From the NCBI RefSeq assembly GCF_019320115.1, contig NC_089582.1:121917259-121981258 (forward strand): a stretch of 64,000 bases of DNA. Direction: 5' to 3'. Below, piece by piece: positions 47,112-58,282 of the stretch (positions are counted from its first letter, which is position 1; the number at the start of each line of letters is the position of its first letter). The stretch comes from Miscanthus floridulus. Lineage: Eukaryota > Streptophyta > Magnoliopsida > Poales > Poaceae. Position numbers and translations under genes: made by a program. A model generated the notes under the pieces. The model made no database searches and had not been told where the DNA came from. It saw only the letters and a program-made list of their open reading frames with translations.

Positions 47112-47348
47112 CCACGAGGTTCGCCCCTAGGGTTCCATACTTTGCTTTCTCGCCTTCACATCCGCAGCTCTCACCGCCAATCGCCTTAGCTTCCCACGCC
47201 AAGACTGCTACCACTGTTAGGTTTGCATCCACGTTTACCATCGCTGTCGAGCTCGCGTCTGCACCGCCGCCCTCATTGAGCTTGCACCCACCTTCCCCCC
47301 GACGTTTCGATGTAGCTGTGGGGTAGATCCGGTATTACTTCTCGGTGT

Positions 47349-48728
47349 TTGGAGGGCCTTGTCCACCGTGGCCTCCTCCGACCGCTGTCCGCCATTGGGG
47401 AGTGGCTGCTGCTTGGTGATGAGAGTGAGCCAGCGCCACCCGAAGGGTACGTCATGTCTTTTGCCATCTTCCATGAGCGGAGATTTGCCATACCCGCACA
47501 TAGATTTCTTCGGGGGTTGTTGGATTATTACCAAGTGGAGTTGCAGCATCTTACCCCTAATGGTGTCCAACATATGGTGGCGTTTGTTGCCCTGTGTGAG
47601 GGTTTCCTAGGGATCGATCCCTACTTCAATTTGTGGCGGCACTTTTTCACCGTCAGTTTGTCGAAGAGGAAGATTGGGGGGAAGGATGTGAGTGTGCCGA
47701 TGGGTTATGCTAGCATTCATCTACACCCCACACGGTCGAGGGACTACCCGTTGATGCATCTGTCATCCTCAAATAAGGGGTGGCACTCATAGTGGTTTTA
47801 CGTCAGGGATGACCAGAGTGCCACATTGCCGAAGTACTCTGGCGCCTCATCGACAAGGCTCTAGAGTCATGGCAGTGGGGCTATCCGACTTCGAAGAAGA
47901 AACACCTTGTCGACCTTCTCGCTGCCATTCATGCTCAGAAGGTCCGGGGCATGAAGGGGTCGGGGATCATTGGTGCCTACCATGCGAGGAGGGTGGCGCC
48001 GCTAATGGCGCGTGCGCTTCCCTTGTACTGGATGGTTCCTAGAGAGTCGTTTGAAGGAACGGTGCTCATTGATGAGGCGCTTACTCCTTCTAAAGTGGCA
48101 TAGCGTATCAGGGAGGCGATGGAGCCTACAAAGGACACCTCCAGCTCCACCCTTGATCCTGTGTATCCGGTGCTAGGGCATCCCCCAATGCGACCGAAAC
48201 CTGGGTTCTTTGAATTTGTAAGCTTTCCTTCCCTGTGCCCTCCTTTTCGATTAAATTTCTGATCCTTTAATACCAACCTTGGGATGGTAGGACTAGCCGA
48301 GGAGGCTATTCTTCAAGGACTGCCCGGTCCTGCTGCTGAAGGATTGGGTCATGGTGGTGGTGAATCGCATCACGGTCGAGTGGGAAAAGAGGGCAAGGGA
48401 GCAAAAGAAAGTTGAGGAGCGGCAGAAGTAGGAAGCATGGGATCGAGGAGAGGAAGTAAGCAGTGATGACGACGATGATGACGACGATGATGATGTTGAT
48501 GAGATTGCTGCTAGTGTGGATTGGGGCATCCTGGAGGATGAGGGCACAATGACCAATGCCCCTCCATCTATGTAGGAACCCCCTCATCCCATGCGGAGGG
48601 AAGCGAGTCCGCAAGGTTGGTGGAGGTTGGAGCCGAAGAGTCCGCCACTTCGCGTAGGGTGCCGGTAGAGGATCAGTGGGTGGCTGGATCTGAGGAGGCC
48701 CCTAAGGTACTGATGGAGGAGGGGGGTC
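47349..48728 (+). pseudogene. Antisense ORF of Tat-B, Transposase_28 (putative gypsy-type transposon) family, 5' part
   Basis: The frame 47349-47792 holds the family signature: PEGYVMSFAIFHERRFAIPAHRFLRGLLDYYQVEL then VAFVALCEGFLGIDPYFNLWRHFF. A TAG at ~47790 (possibly a former Gln codon) and later frameshifts break it. The text continues with GLLRPLSAIGEW-like N-terminal parts, a putative intron at ~48220-48290 and an Asp-rich run (~48463-48505). It is severed at 48728 by the Tat-C insertion and resumes at 62844. It is transcribed, if at all, opposite to the element's own genes. Despite the family name no transposase activity is known; role in the element is unknown. Confidence 0.75.
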
Positions 48729-50100
48729 TGTTGACACAAAATGTGATGTACTGTGCCTCACACACAGCAAGCCGAAAAGCGTGGCTTCAATTGGGTTCCC
48801 GGGTGTTTCGTGATCCGAAAGCGTGCCAGTCAGTTTGACCTGAAAACTAACAAGGGATAAAACAATTAAATGTCAAACCGGAACATGTCGGGTAATACCG
48901 GACAGTTCCACATGTACGGCCCTGAAGCCACTTACAACGACATACGGCTATAGAGAGCTGTCTGCCAACAAATTCATAAACCATTCAGCTAATCGTAAGG
49001 TAAATGCACGTAAAAACCTAATTGCCGAATGCATGTGCATGGGAAGACACGTTTGAACAAGTGAAATTAATTATGAGTTAATGCATAACCAAGCTCGGCA
49101 ATCCAACCGAATTGGGATCCATGAAGAAGGAACGTACAAATAAAAGCGATTAAACTAAACTAAAACCTGCATCTGCCGCACGATACCTAGTTTCGTTAAA
49201 GCTTAAACGTGATTAACATGCATGAACCCGCAACATGTGACAATCTAGATTAAGACAATTCGGCCACTATGAGCATGTTATCTATTTTGCAAGGGTAATA
49301 TAAGAATAGACAATGATCGTTGAAGCACGAGTAAAACCACAAGAGAAAGAAGTCCGAACAATATCAATCTAGATTGGGCAGAAGTGTGTTACAAATATAT
49401 AAGAGGTTTAAAACATGCAACACTGGATAACTTAATGAATCTATTTAGATTTGCCATATCTAATATAGAGCCGATAACTATCTCGCCTTCACTAAGCATA
49501 TGAGTAAACGCCTGCCGCACGGTATCTACTCATAAACGAAGCATAAGCAAAGACTTCTTGATTGTCAAGCAAAGATCCGCCGCACGACCATTGAAAACAA
49601 ACAAGACTGCTTGCACCATGTCTAAATCCACCGCATGATACTAAACATGATAACAAGGTTGTCGGAACTTACGGAGGTCGACGGATCGATGATTCCTCTC
49701 GAAGAACTCGATGACACGACAAGAGGACTCGAAAGTTGGCACGGGGCCGGTTGTATTGATTTGGTTGTGAACACTTCTTACAATGGTCGAGGGTCAACAT
49801 TTATACCCTAGACAAAATGTGAGTCCTAAAGGACTACGATTTACAAAGGAACTTCTAAACAAACTTGGAAACTTACGATTCCTTACCCTAAACTTATAGA
49901 TTCCTTTATTAATACAACTCTCATCTTTCCGATCGGTCTTGCCTGCCATCTTCTGTTTTCCCGAATGGAGTTACCGCCTTCCAGAATAACCGACCGCACA
50001 AGCATTTAGCCGACCGCTTGCGTTGTTTGCCGAACACCCTTCTTCCCACATGTGGGTCTACCTGTCATCTTCCAGAATCGACCAAAATCCAGTGTTAACA
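48729..50100 (-). repeat. 3' LTR of Tat-C
   Basis: On the plus strand it runs TGTTGACAC...GTGTTAACA. Length equals that of the 5' LTR; most differences are transitions. The polypurine tract on the minus strand (50101-50118, TTGAGGGGGCATG) abuts TGTTAACAC. TATATAAGAGG occurs on the plus strand near 49396. Confidence 0.93.
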
Positions 50101-50250
50101 CATGCCCCCTCAATTTCGGGATAAAAGTTGTTTTATTCTGAAATTGACCACAAGCTCTTTCATCCTCCTAGGTCATCACCGTTCAAAACCGCAGCCGCTG
50201 CCCAAAAATTCAAGCTTTCAGCGCAACCTCGGACCTCCTTCCAATCTTCA

Positions 50251-53200
50251 ATGGCGACCCAGGATGAAATTCCAGAGGTAAACTTCATTTATATTCGGCA
50301 ACTTTCATCTCATCCTTCCGCTCCTCTTTTGATTTACTCCCCTCTGATTTCAATCATCTTCTAAAGGAGTACAAGAGCCAGATTTTGATCCCTTATGCTG
50401 CCAACCCCGACTCCTATTTCCTCGGCCCAATGGGAAATCCTGACCCTTCTGAAATTATTGAGAAGGAAACCCAAAGAATTCCTTTCAAGTCTGGGATTAC
50501 CTCACCAAACCGATGGCCAAACACATTCAAGAATTGGCCATTTCCCCCAATCACCGGATGGCGTAACTGGTACAGGAGAATGTTGGAGAAGAGCAGCAGC
50601 TACTGGGAAAGTCAGGACATCAGTCATTGTCTGGAGTTATCTTTAGCAGAGACACTCAGGAATGATTCCCTTCTGATAGCAGCTTCTCACTTTTGGTCTG
50701 ACGCCACCAATGCCTTTATCTTTGGTCATGGTATTATGACCATCACTCTAGCCGACGTATTCATGATGACTGGTTTGAATGTGTCATTGCCAGTATATCC
50801 TTATAAGTACAAGAGCAAGAGTAATCAAAGAGCCGTCAGTTCTGGATGTGGATGGATCAAACATATCCAGAACTATATGAATGCATCTGGCACCGTTTCT
50901 GACAAAGAGTTGAAAGCCTTCATGAATATGTGGCTATGCAGATTCATCTTCTGTGGAAAATCCAATGAACCAACCCTGAATCACATGGTAATGGCTGAAG
51001 ACTTAGCTGCAGGCACCTAGATCCCATTAGGCAAATATCTTTTAGGGTCTGCTTATCATATGATGCATCAGATCACCCTTCAGATGCGCCACGGTGGAGA
51101 AATTTCTTGTGTAAATGGTCCCTGGTGGCTAATTCAAATGTGGCTCCAACTATATATGCATCAGATAACCCCTGTGAGCCTCTTCAACCTAAGTTTCCCC
51201 TCAGTTAACTATGCTGAAGGTAGCACAGCAAAGGTTAAGGCTTGTCAGACTTATGGGGAAGCAGCAGCATCTATAAGCATTGATATAGACATTGGTCATC
51301 TCTTCAAGCTATTTTTCAAAGGATTCGGCAATGTGCTCTGGTTTCCTTACAGAGAGAATGAAGATCTGACTTTGCCCTGCAAGTTTAGCTATGAAATTGG
51401 TTGTTCAGGCCAAGAATCCACAGAGATTTTCAACTCCTTTATCAAACCTTGCACTTTGCCAGCCGAATTTCATCATGGGAGATTAGTACAATCCACCTAT
51501 GAATTCTATTATCCAAACATGGTGGCCAGACAATTAGGATGCGGCCAACTGCCTCCAAAATTCCTCTTCTCAACAATCATAAAATCAAGGGAAGTACTAA
51601 CAGAAGGAATGGAAGCCAAGAAGGTCTTTGAATTAGGATGGGAATTACCAATATACGAACCATCTCCATTTGGGCTAATAGATGCTGCTCACCCTCTCTT
51701 TGTCTCTTGGTGGCAAGAATGGCATGCTCATATCTTCAATATATCAGTTCATTCTTTATACAAAAACTTGCAACCCGATTTTGCTTCTGACAGTGAGGTA
51801 ATTTCACTATACCCATCATTTCTTGTTCTTGAATCCATTTCTTATTTTAACATCTGGTCATGCACAGGATCTTGAGTTTACTCCCCCTGCCAAAGCAATT
51901 CAGTACTATCCGGCTGGCCCCAAACCTGCTCTAGGGTTTGATGCTCCAAACTTAAAGGAATTCATGAAAACTTCTGCAACCTTGGATTCAGCACCTCTAA
52001 AGGCACTCATGAGAACTCTTGCTACTTTAACTGCTGCATCTTCCAGAGGAAAAAGCAAAAGGAAAACACCTGAAAGTTTCCTCTTACCCAAGAAACCAAG
52101 GACCAAGAAAGCCAGATCATCCCTTAAGGCATGAACCTTTTGTTTTCTTATCAGTTCAACCATCTTATTTAGCAGTAAGCCTGACTACCTCTACACTCAC
52201 TTCTTCCATTGCAGCCACAAGTCGAAATTCCCATACTGGGTAATACCTCAGCGCCTGCAGAACCAACCCCTGAAGTTTCTACTGAAGATGAAGAAATCCA
52301 TGATAGCGAAACTTCAGAGACCCATGAAGCTGAAGGTTCAAAGGCTCATAAACCTGATGAGACTATAGGTAACACTGTTCAACCAATTCTCCTCTCCTTT
52401 CTCTTTAACAACATCTATCTCTTATGCTCATTATCATTTACTTTACTGAGAATAGATGAGATCTTAGATGAACTGGCAAGGGAAACTTCTCCTGATCAAT
52501 CTCCAGATCTATCTCTTCTGAACCTTCAATCAAGTCCTCCAGCAAGCCAGGGTATAACCCATCCTGATGACCAATCAGCCCAATAGGTAATGCCTTGTCT
52601 CATACTATATTTTAGCAAAATTACCCAATCGGCTAACACCTTCTTTCTTCCTCTTTGTCTAGAAGAACATCACTAAACCGACCACCAGTTACTCCTTCTC
52701 TATTGAGGACTACATTATTGAGAAAGGTGAAGAGATCACTTCTCATCAAACTTTATCACTGGAGAATCAGGCTCGACTAAAAGAAGTGATTATTCTACTG
52801 AATAAGGATACCATTAGTCTGGTTCAGGATGCAGACCAGATAAAAGACCTCCTTGAACTCATTGATCAAGATATCCCTTCTGCTCTCAAGGCTCCCCTAG
52901 AATCTACAGCCCATCTTGATGATCACTTTGCTATGGTGAGAAGGGCAACCAAGAACATATCTTCAAGGGCCGCTCTACAGAAGGATAGATCTTTGAAAAA
53001 GCTGGAGATTAAAGATCTTCACTCTCATATCCAGACTACGAGAAATTCCTTGGCAACCTTGGAGCCTGAACTGAAATCCATGGAGGATGAAAAAATCAGA
53101 CTAGAAGCTCAACTAGCCGAACTGAATGCCAAAATTCAGTTTCACAGGGCCCATATAGCCAATCTACCGAAGAACATAGAAGCAACTTCACTAAAGATAG

Positions 53201-53346
53201 CTTCGACCATCAAAGAAGACCAGCAGATCAAAAATAAGTTATCCAGCATCCAGAGTTCCGAAGATGAAGATCAAAAAGTGCTAGATAATGTTAGCCGAAT
53301 CAGGACCGAGGCCATAGAAGCAATCAATCATCTTCTGAACCAGTAG
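50251..53346 (+). CDS. Tat-C antisense gene aORF1: plant mobile domain protein, spliced, two nonsense codons
   Basis: Six exons by reading: 50251-50277, 50367-51797, 51868-52128, 52215-52368, 52456-52586 and 52663-53346, frame kept throughout (895 codons plus stop). Introns are GT-AG except the third, which would be GC-AG; alternatively the protein ends at TGA 52132-52134. Exon 2 encodes a plant mobile domain (PMD, the MAIN/MAIL1 fold): SLAETLRNDSLLIAASHFW, FGHGIMTITLADVFMMTGLNV, then WWLIQMWLQLYM and FNLSFPS. Exon 6 is a long coiled coil (EDEKIRLEAQLAELNAKIQ). A TAG at 51018-51020 (former Trp codon likely) and a TAG at 52584-52586 (former Gln likely) interrupt it, so this copy is defective. 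A TATA-like ATAAAA lies at ~50122. AATAAA-like sequence follows the stop at ~53360. It runs opposite to gag-pol. Confidence 0.82.
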
Positions 53347-53712
53347 ACATTAGGCTTGTAATAAACTTTAAGTGTGATACCCTTTTTTCCTTGATTAAAC
53401 AACTTTATGTTCACTTATTTTCATTCGTTCGGAAAAAAGCAATCGGCTATTTTCCCTTAAATTACTCGATTAGAATGTAGCCGATTGTTTCCATTCTTCC
53501 GATAACCGAACGAATCCAATCCAAATACTGTGAGGGTATAGCCGAACAATGTTGGCTCCAATAAATCATGGAGATATTCAAGCGACGTTCGACTTAACTC
53601 AGGCCTGGCCCAGTCCAGTAACGGCCTAGCCGAAAGGGAACAAACCTACTCCGTCGTTCGGGATTCTCGCCCCACAACCCCGTGGAATTCGCCACGATCT
53701 TTCGCTTCGGCT

Positions 53713-53720
53713 TATAAATA
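53713..53720 (+). promoter_or_regulatory. TATA box of Tat-C aORF2
   Basis: TATAAATA, about 115 bp upstream of the ATG at 53834, followed by a pyrimidine-rich leader (TCTTTGCCTC, CGTCTCTTCC). It is positioned as a plant polymerase II core promoter on the strand opposite to the element's pol. Confidence 0.7.
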
Positions 53721-53833
53721 GACCTTTCCATTGGCCTTCATCACTATCTTTGCCTCAGCGTTCTCACATCCGTCTCTTCCACTTCCTTCATTCGATTCAT
53801 TCCAGAAGGAAACCCTAACCTCCACCAAAGCAA

Positions 53834-54707
53834 ATGACGAATAGTGGCAACCGTGGCAAGCGTCCTACCGACGGAGAGGCTGAAGGAAGCAGAGCGTCGT
53901 GCTGCCGGTGTCGTGGGTATGATTCGGTTCTTTGCCCCCTTTGCAATCTCCTCGTTCATCTATTAATTCCGATTTCCCCTTCCTCATTCATCAGGATAAG
54001 AGTCATCAGCTCCAGCCAATACCATCTCCTTCCTCCAGTGTCGGCAACTCAACCGGGAACTCCATCATCCGGCTCCTCCGGATCTTCCAGCTCCTCAAGC
54101 TCTTACCATTCCAACCCTTGGGGTTCGGCAGAGCCAGCAGATGCACACCATCCATACTCTCACGAGGAGGCGCTCAAGTTTCACCAGGAGAGGGATGAAG
54201 CCCGGGAGGAGCTAGGCGACGTATCCAAGAAGTTCGGCATCGATCAAGCCGAATGGGAGGATCAGCGGAAACAATTCTGCGACGCCATCACCGGTTTGAT
54301 ATCCTCACTTAGTTTTATCATCCTGACTTCCTTTGCTTGCCGACCCATTTCTTCTTTCATGCCCAGCTCTTTCCGCGGAGAATGACCGCTTGAAGATGGC
54401 GGCGAACAAGATTGCCGACAAGGTGAATGCTCAGGGGGAGACATCCGAGGCACGCCTTGATGCTGTGGACGGCCGCATTGATCAGGCCGTCATCCAAGGT
54501 GTGCACCTCGGCGCTTCTCTCGGGCTGGCGGCAATGACCTCCCAAACCAACGAGGACTACTCCTCCCAGCCAGTTGGCTTCGTTGGAGGACGCCCGGACG
54601 AAGTCGACGACATCGATGAGCGTCTGGAGGCCTACGACGATCATGCTGCTGCCCTTGCCGAAATCACAAACCCCCAATCCGTCCTCAACAAGTTATTTGA
54701 GGAGTAG
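53834..54707 (+). CDS. Tat-C antisense gene aORF2: unknown coiled-coil protein, spliced, apparently intact
   Basis: Three exons: 53834-53916, 53995-54293 and 54367-54707, joined by two GT-AG introns of 78 and 73 bp, giving 240 residues with no stop. The N terminus is basic (NRGKRPTDGE). Then comes a Ser-rich linker (~50-75), a charged coiled-coil-like segment (FHQERDEAREELGDVSKKFG, then SAENDRLKMAANKIADK) and an acidic C terminus ending NKLFEE. The middle (VHLGASLGLAAM) recurs in the antisense ORF remnant of Tat-A. No known enzymatic motif; a structural or regulatory role is possible but unknown. Its own TATA box precedes it. It is convergent with pol, whose stop lies 271 bp downstream. Confidence 0.75.
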
Positions 54708-54977
54708 TTTGTATTAGGATGAACTTTATAAACAATCTCGTCTTTTGGAATAATATTTACTTCTTTGATTCTTTTCGGTAAAATTCCACTTGCGACTGTC
54801 AGAAAAAATGCTGAAAACAACCCAGTTTCAGACAAACATTTTTTGTGCTAGAGGCGATGCAAACTGCATCGGCTATTTTGTGCTAAAGGCGATATGAATG
54901 ATATCGGCTATTCTCAGTCTTGTATCTGATTTTTAGGCTAAAGGCAATTTTTTCCTTGTCGTTTTTCTGATCTACAT
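54708..54977. other. Convergent spacer between aORF2 and pol of Tat-C
   Basis: Short non-coding stretch where the two genes meet end to end. It contains two copies of a GTGCTARAGGCGAT... ATCGGCTATT phrase (54847-54880 and 54889-54920) and a third partial copy; the same phrase occurs in Tat-A near 44800. It may include both 3' ends. Confidence 0.6.
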
Positions 54978-57900
54978 TCACGAACCAACCTCAACACTGG
55001 GATAGTATTTCTTAATAAATCTTCCATTGATAGCTCTGGTAAACTCTTCCCCAAATAAAGTCTTCAATATGTATGCATTGCCAGGTACACACTCTACTAT
55101 TCGGAAAGGACCTTCCCAATTTGGAGACCATTTGCCAAATGCTCTATCCTTTGTTCCAACCGGCAATATAGTTTTCCACACCAAATCTCCTTTTGCGAAT
55201 TGCTTCAGCCTAACCCTTTTGTTATAATACTTGGCGACGCGTAATTTATTTTTCTCAATATTTTCTAATGCCTTAAGACGAATCAAATGTAAATCTTCCA
55301 ACTCATCCATCATCAGATTCTTATAGTTTTCTTCTGCTAATTCTTTCTGTAAAATAACTCACCTTGATCCTGACCGTAGTTCCCATGGTAACACAGCATG
55401 ATGTCCATAAACCAGTTCATAGGGAGACGTTTGAGTGGACCCATGACAAGCCATTCGGTAAGCCCACAATGCTTCATTAAGAACCAAGTGCCATTTCCTT
55501 GGTTTTTCATCAATCTTCTTCTGGATAATTTTAATCATAATCTTATTTGATGCTTCTGCCTGACCATTAGCTTGTGCATAATAGGGAGAAGAATTATACA
55601 ACTTAATCCCCATACTTTTGGCAAAGTCACAGAATTCTGAAGAAGTAAATTGAGTTCCTTGATCAGTTGTTATAGTCTGAGGAATCCCAAATCTGTAAAC
55701 TATATGTTCCTTAACAAAACTGATCATATTCTCTGACGTTACCTTCTTCAAAGGGATAGCTTCAACCCACTTGGTAAAATAATCCGTGGCCAAGAGTACA
55801 AATTTGTGTCCCTTACTAGAAGGAGGATTGATCTGACCAATTAAATCTATACCCCATCCTCTGAACGGCCAAGGCTTGATTATAGGATTCATAGCAGATG
55901 CTGGAACCTTTTGAATATTGCCGAATTTCTGACAATTGTGACACCCTTTGTAATATTCAAAACAATCTTCCAACATAGTTGGCCAAAAATAACCAGTTCT
56001 CCTAATTATCCACTTCATCCGATAAGCTGACTGATGTGCACCACACAATCCTTCGTGAACCTCATACATCACTTTCTTGGCTTCTTCTTGACTTAAGCAT
56101 TTGAGCAATACTCCATCGATGGACTTGTAATATAACTGATCATCAAGAAACACAAATTTGAGAGCTTTGTACCTGAGTTTTCGGGAAACCTTTTGAGATG
56201 GATTTTTCAGATAATTGGTAACTTCGTATCTCCAATCACCATCTACTTGATCAGTATTTAAAACATCTTCTTCTATAGCAAAAATCTCCCGATTCTCTCG
56301 ATATCCAGAAGCAGCTTGAGCTAACTTATTTGCTTCTTCATTGCACTCTCTAGGGACATGATGCAAGGTTACTACCAGAAAATTCTTCAAAAGTTCTCTA
56401 CATTCCTCATAATATTCTCTTAACACATTGTTCTTGCATTCATACTGACCATTCAATTGATTAATCACCAACTCAGAATCCCCAAAGATTTCGACAGCAG
56501 CGGCCTTTACTTCTATAAGAAGCCGAAGCCCTCTAATCAATGCTTCATACTCTGCCTGATTATTAGTAACATGAAATTCAATAGGAACCGCGTATTCAAA
56601 AGTCTTTCCTTGTGGGGAAATCAAGAGAATACCAGCACCACCACCTTTGTTACAAGATGATCCATCGAAGAACAAAGCCCAAGGCACAATGCTTACCACT
56701 TCAATAGAAAGATCCCGATGTTGGGTAATAAAATCGGCAATAATTTGACCCTTTACCGCCTTTGCCGATTCATATCTTAAATTAAATTCCGACAACGCTA
56801 AAATCCATTTGCCAATTCTTCCATTCAAAATCGGCATTGATAACATATGCTTGATTACATCAAAACTAGAAACCACCACACATTCGGAATTCAACAAATA
56901 GTGCCGAGATTTGGTACATGAGTAATATACACATAAGCAAAGTTTTTCTGCAGCCGAATACCTTGTTTCCGGATCTAACAACTTTCGGCTAAGATAAGCT
57001 ATGACTCTTTCTTTTCCTTCAAACTCTTGCATAAGGGCCGATCCTATCGTTAGGCTATCGGCCGCCACATACAACTTAAAAGGCTTGTCAAGTTGTGGAG
57101 GTACCAGCACAGGTGGTGCTTTCATATATTGTTTGATCTCATCAAAAGCCTTTTGTTGTATGTCACCCCATACAAATTTTTGATCTTTCTTGAGCTTCAA
57201 TAAAGGGGAAAAGGGTAAAACTCTTTCTGAAAGATTGGATATGAATCTTCTTACAAAGTTGATTTTGCCTAACAATGATTGCAATTCTGTGAGATTAGTT
57301 GGCGGCACAACTTTGTCTATTGCTTTCATGCTCTTCTTACCAACTTCAATTCCTCCTTTATGAACTAAAAATCCCAAAAACTCACCAGCCGAAACTCCAA
57401 AGGCACATTTGTTTGGATTCATCTTCAAGCCATGCTTTCTTGTGCACTCCAGAGTCTTTCTTAAATCGGCTAAATGTCTTTCATGATTTATAGACTTGAC
57501 TACTACATCATCGATGTAGATTTCTACAATCTTGCCGATCAGCTCGTGAAAAATATAATTCATAGCTCTTTGATAAGTTGCACCGGCATTCTTTAACCCA
57601 AACGTCATGACTATCCACTCGAACAAACCAATATGACCAGGACATCTGAAAGCTGTTTTCGAAATATCTTCTATTGCCATAAAAATTTGGTTATAGCCAG
57701 CATTACCATCCATAAAACTAATGACCTCATAACCTACTGCTGCATCTACCAGCAAATCGGCAACTGGCATTGGGTAACCATCCATGGGAGTTGCCTTATT
57801 AAGATTTCTGAAATCTATACAAACTCTCATTTTTCCATTTTTCTTGTATACCGGTACTATATTTGAAATCCACTCTGCATACTTGCATGGCCGAATGAAG

Positions 57901-58247
57901 TTTGCTTCTATTAATCTTTCAACTTCCTTCTTTACATCGGCTAATACCTCCTCTTTGTATATCTTTCGTGGAGGTTGTTTGTAAGGACGAAATCCAGGTT
58001 TAATGGGTAATCGATGCTCAACAATGGAACGATCCAATCCAGGCATTTCCGTATAATCCCAAGCAAAACAATCTTTAAACTCTTTCAACAGGTTTATCAA
58101 CTTTGATTTATATTCTGGGTCTAACTTTGCACTAATATACATCGGTCTTGGCTTAGAATCATCACCAACATCAATTTCTTCCAATTTATCAGCCGACATA
58201 AAACCACGTCCCAACTTTCCTTTGTTGCCATCGACAGGATTTCCCAT
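54978..58247 (-). pseudogene. pol of Tat-C: RT, two RNase H domains, integrase (one internal TGA)
   Basis: A 962-codon open frame followed by one TGA (55359-55361, AGG TGA GTT, likely a former CGA), then 126 further codons in the same frame. Residues: RT ~90-260 with VCIDFRNLNKATPMDGYPMP and active box YIDDVVVKS (244-247 catalytic). A degenerate gypsy RNase H is at ~388-500 (LYVAADSLTIGSALMQ). A second, archaeal-type RNase H is at ~522-650 (WALFFDGSSCNKGGGAGI, NNQAEYEAL, GDSELVINQL) with its Asp/Glu/Asp residues present. Integrase zinc His-His-Cys-Cys is at ~731-772 and the core D801, D862, E898. The tail has WEGPFRIVE (GPY/F module) and no chromodomain. Without the TGA this would be a full-length Tat pol. 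Confidence 0.95.
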
Positions 58248-58282
58248 TAAAAATTACTATGAGAGCCGACTGCTTGGATCGG

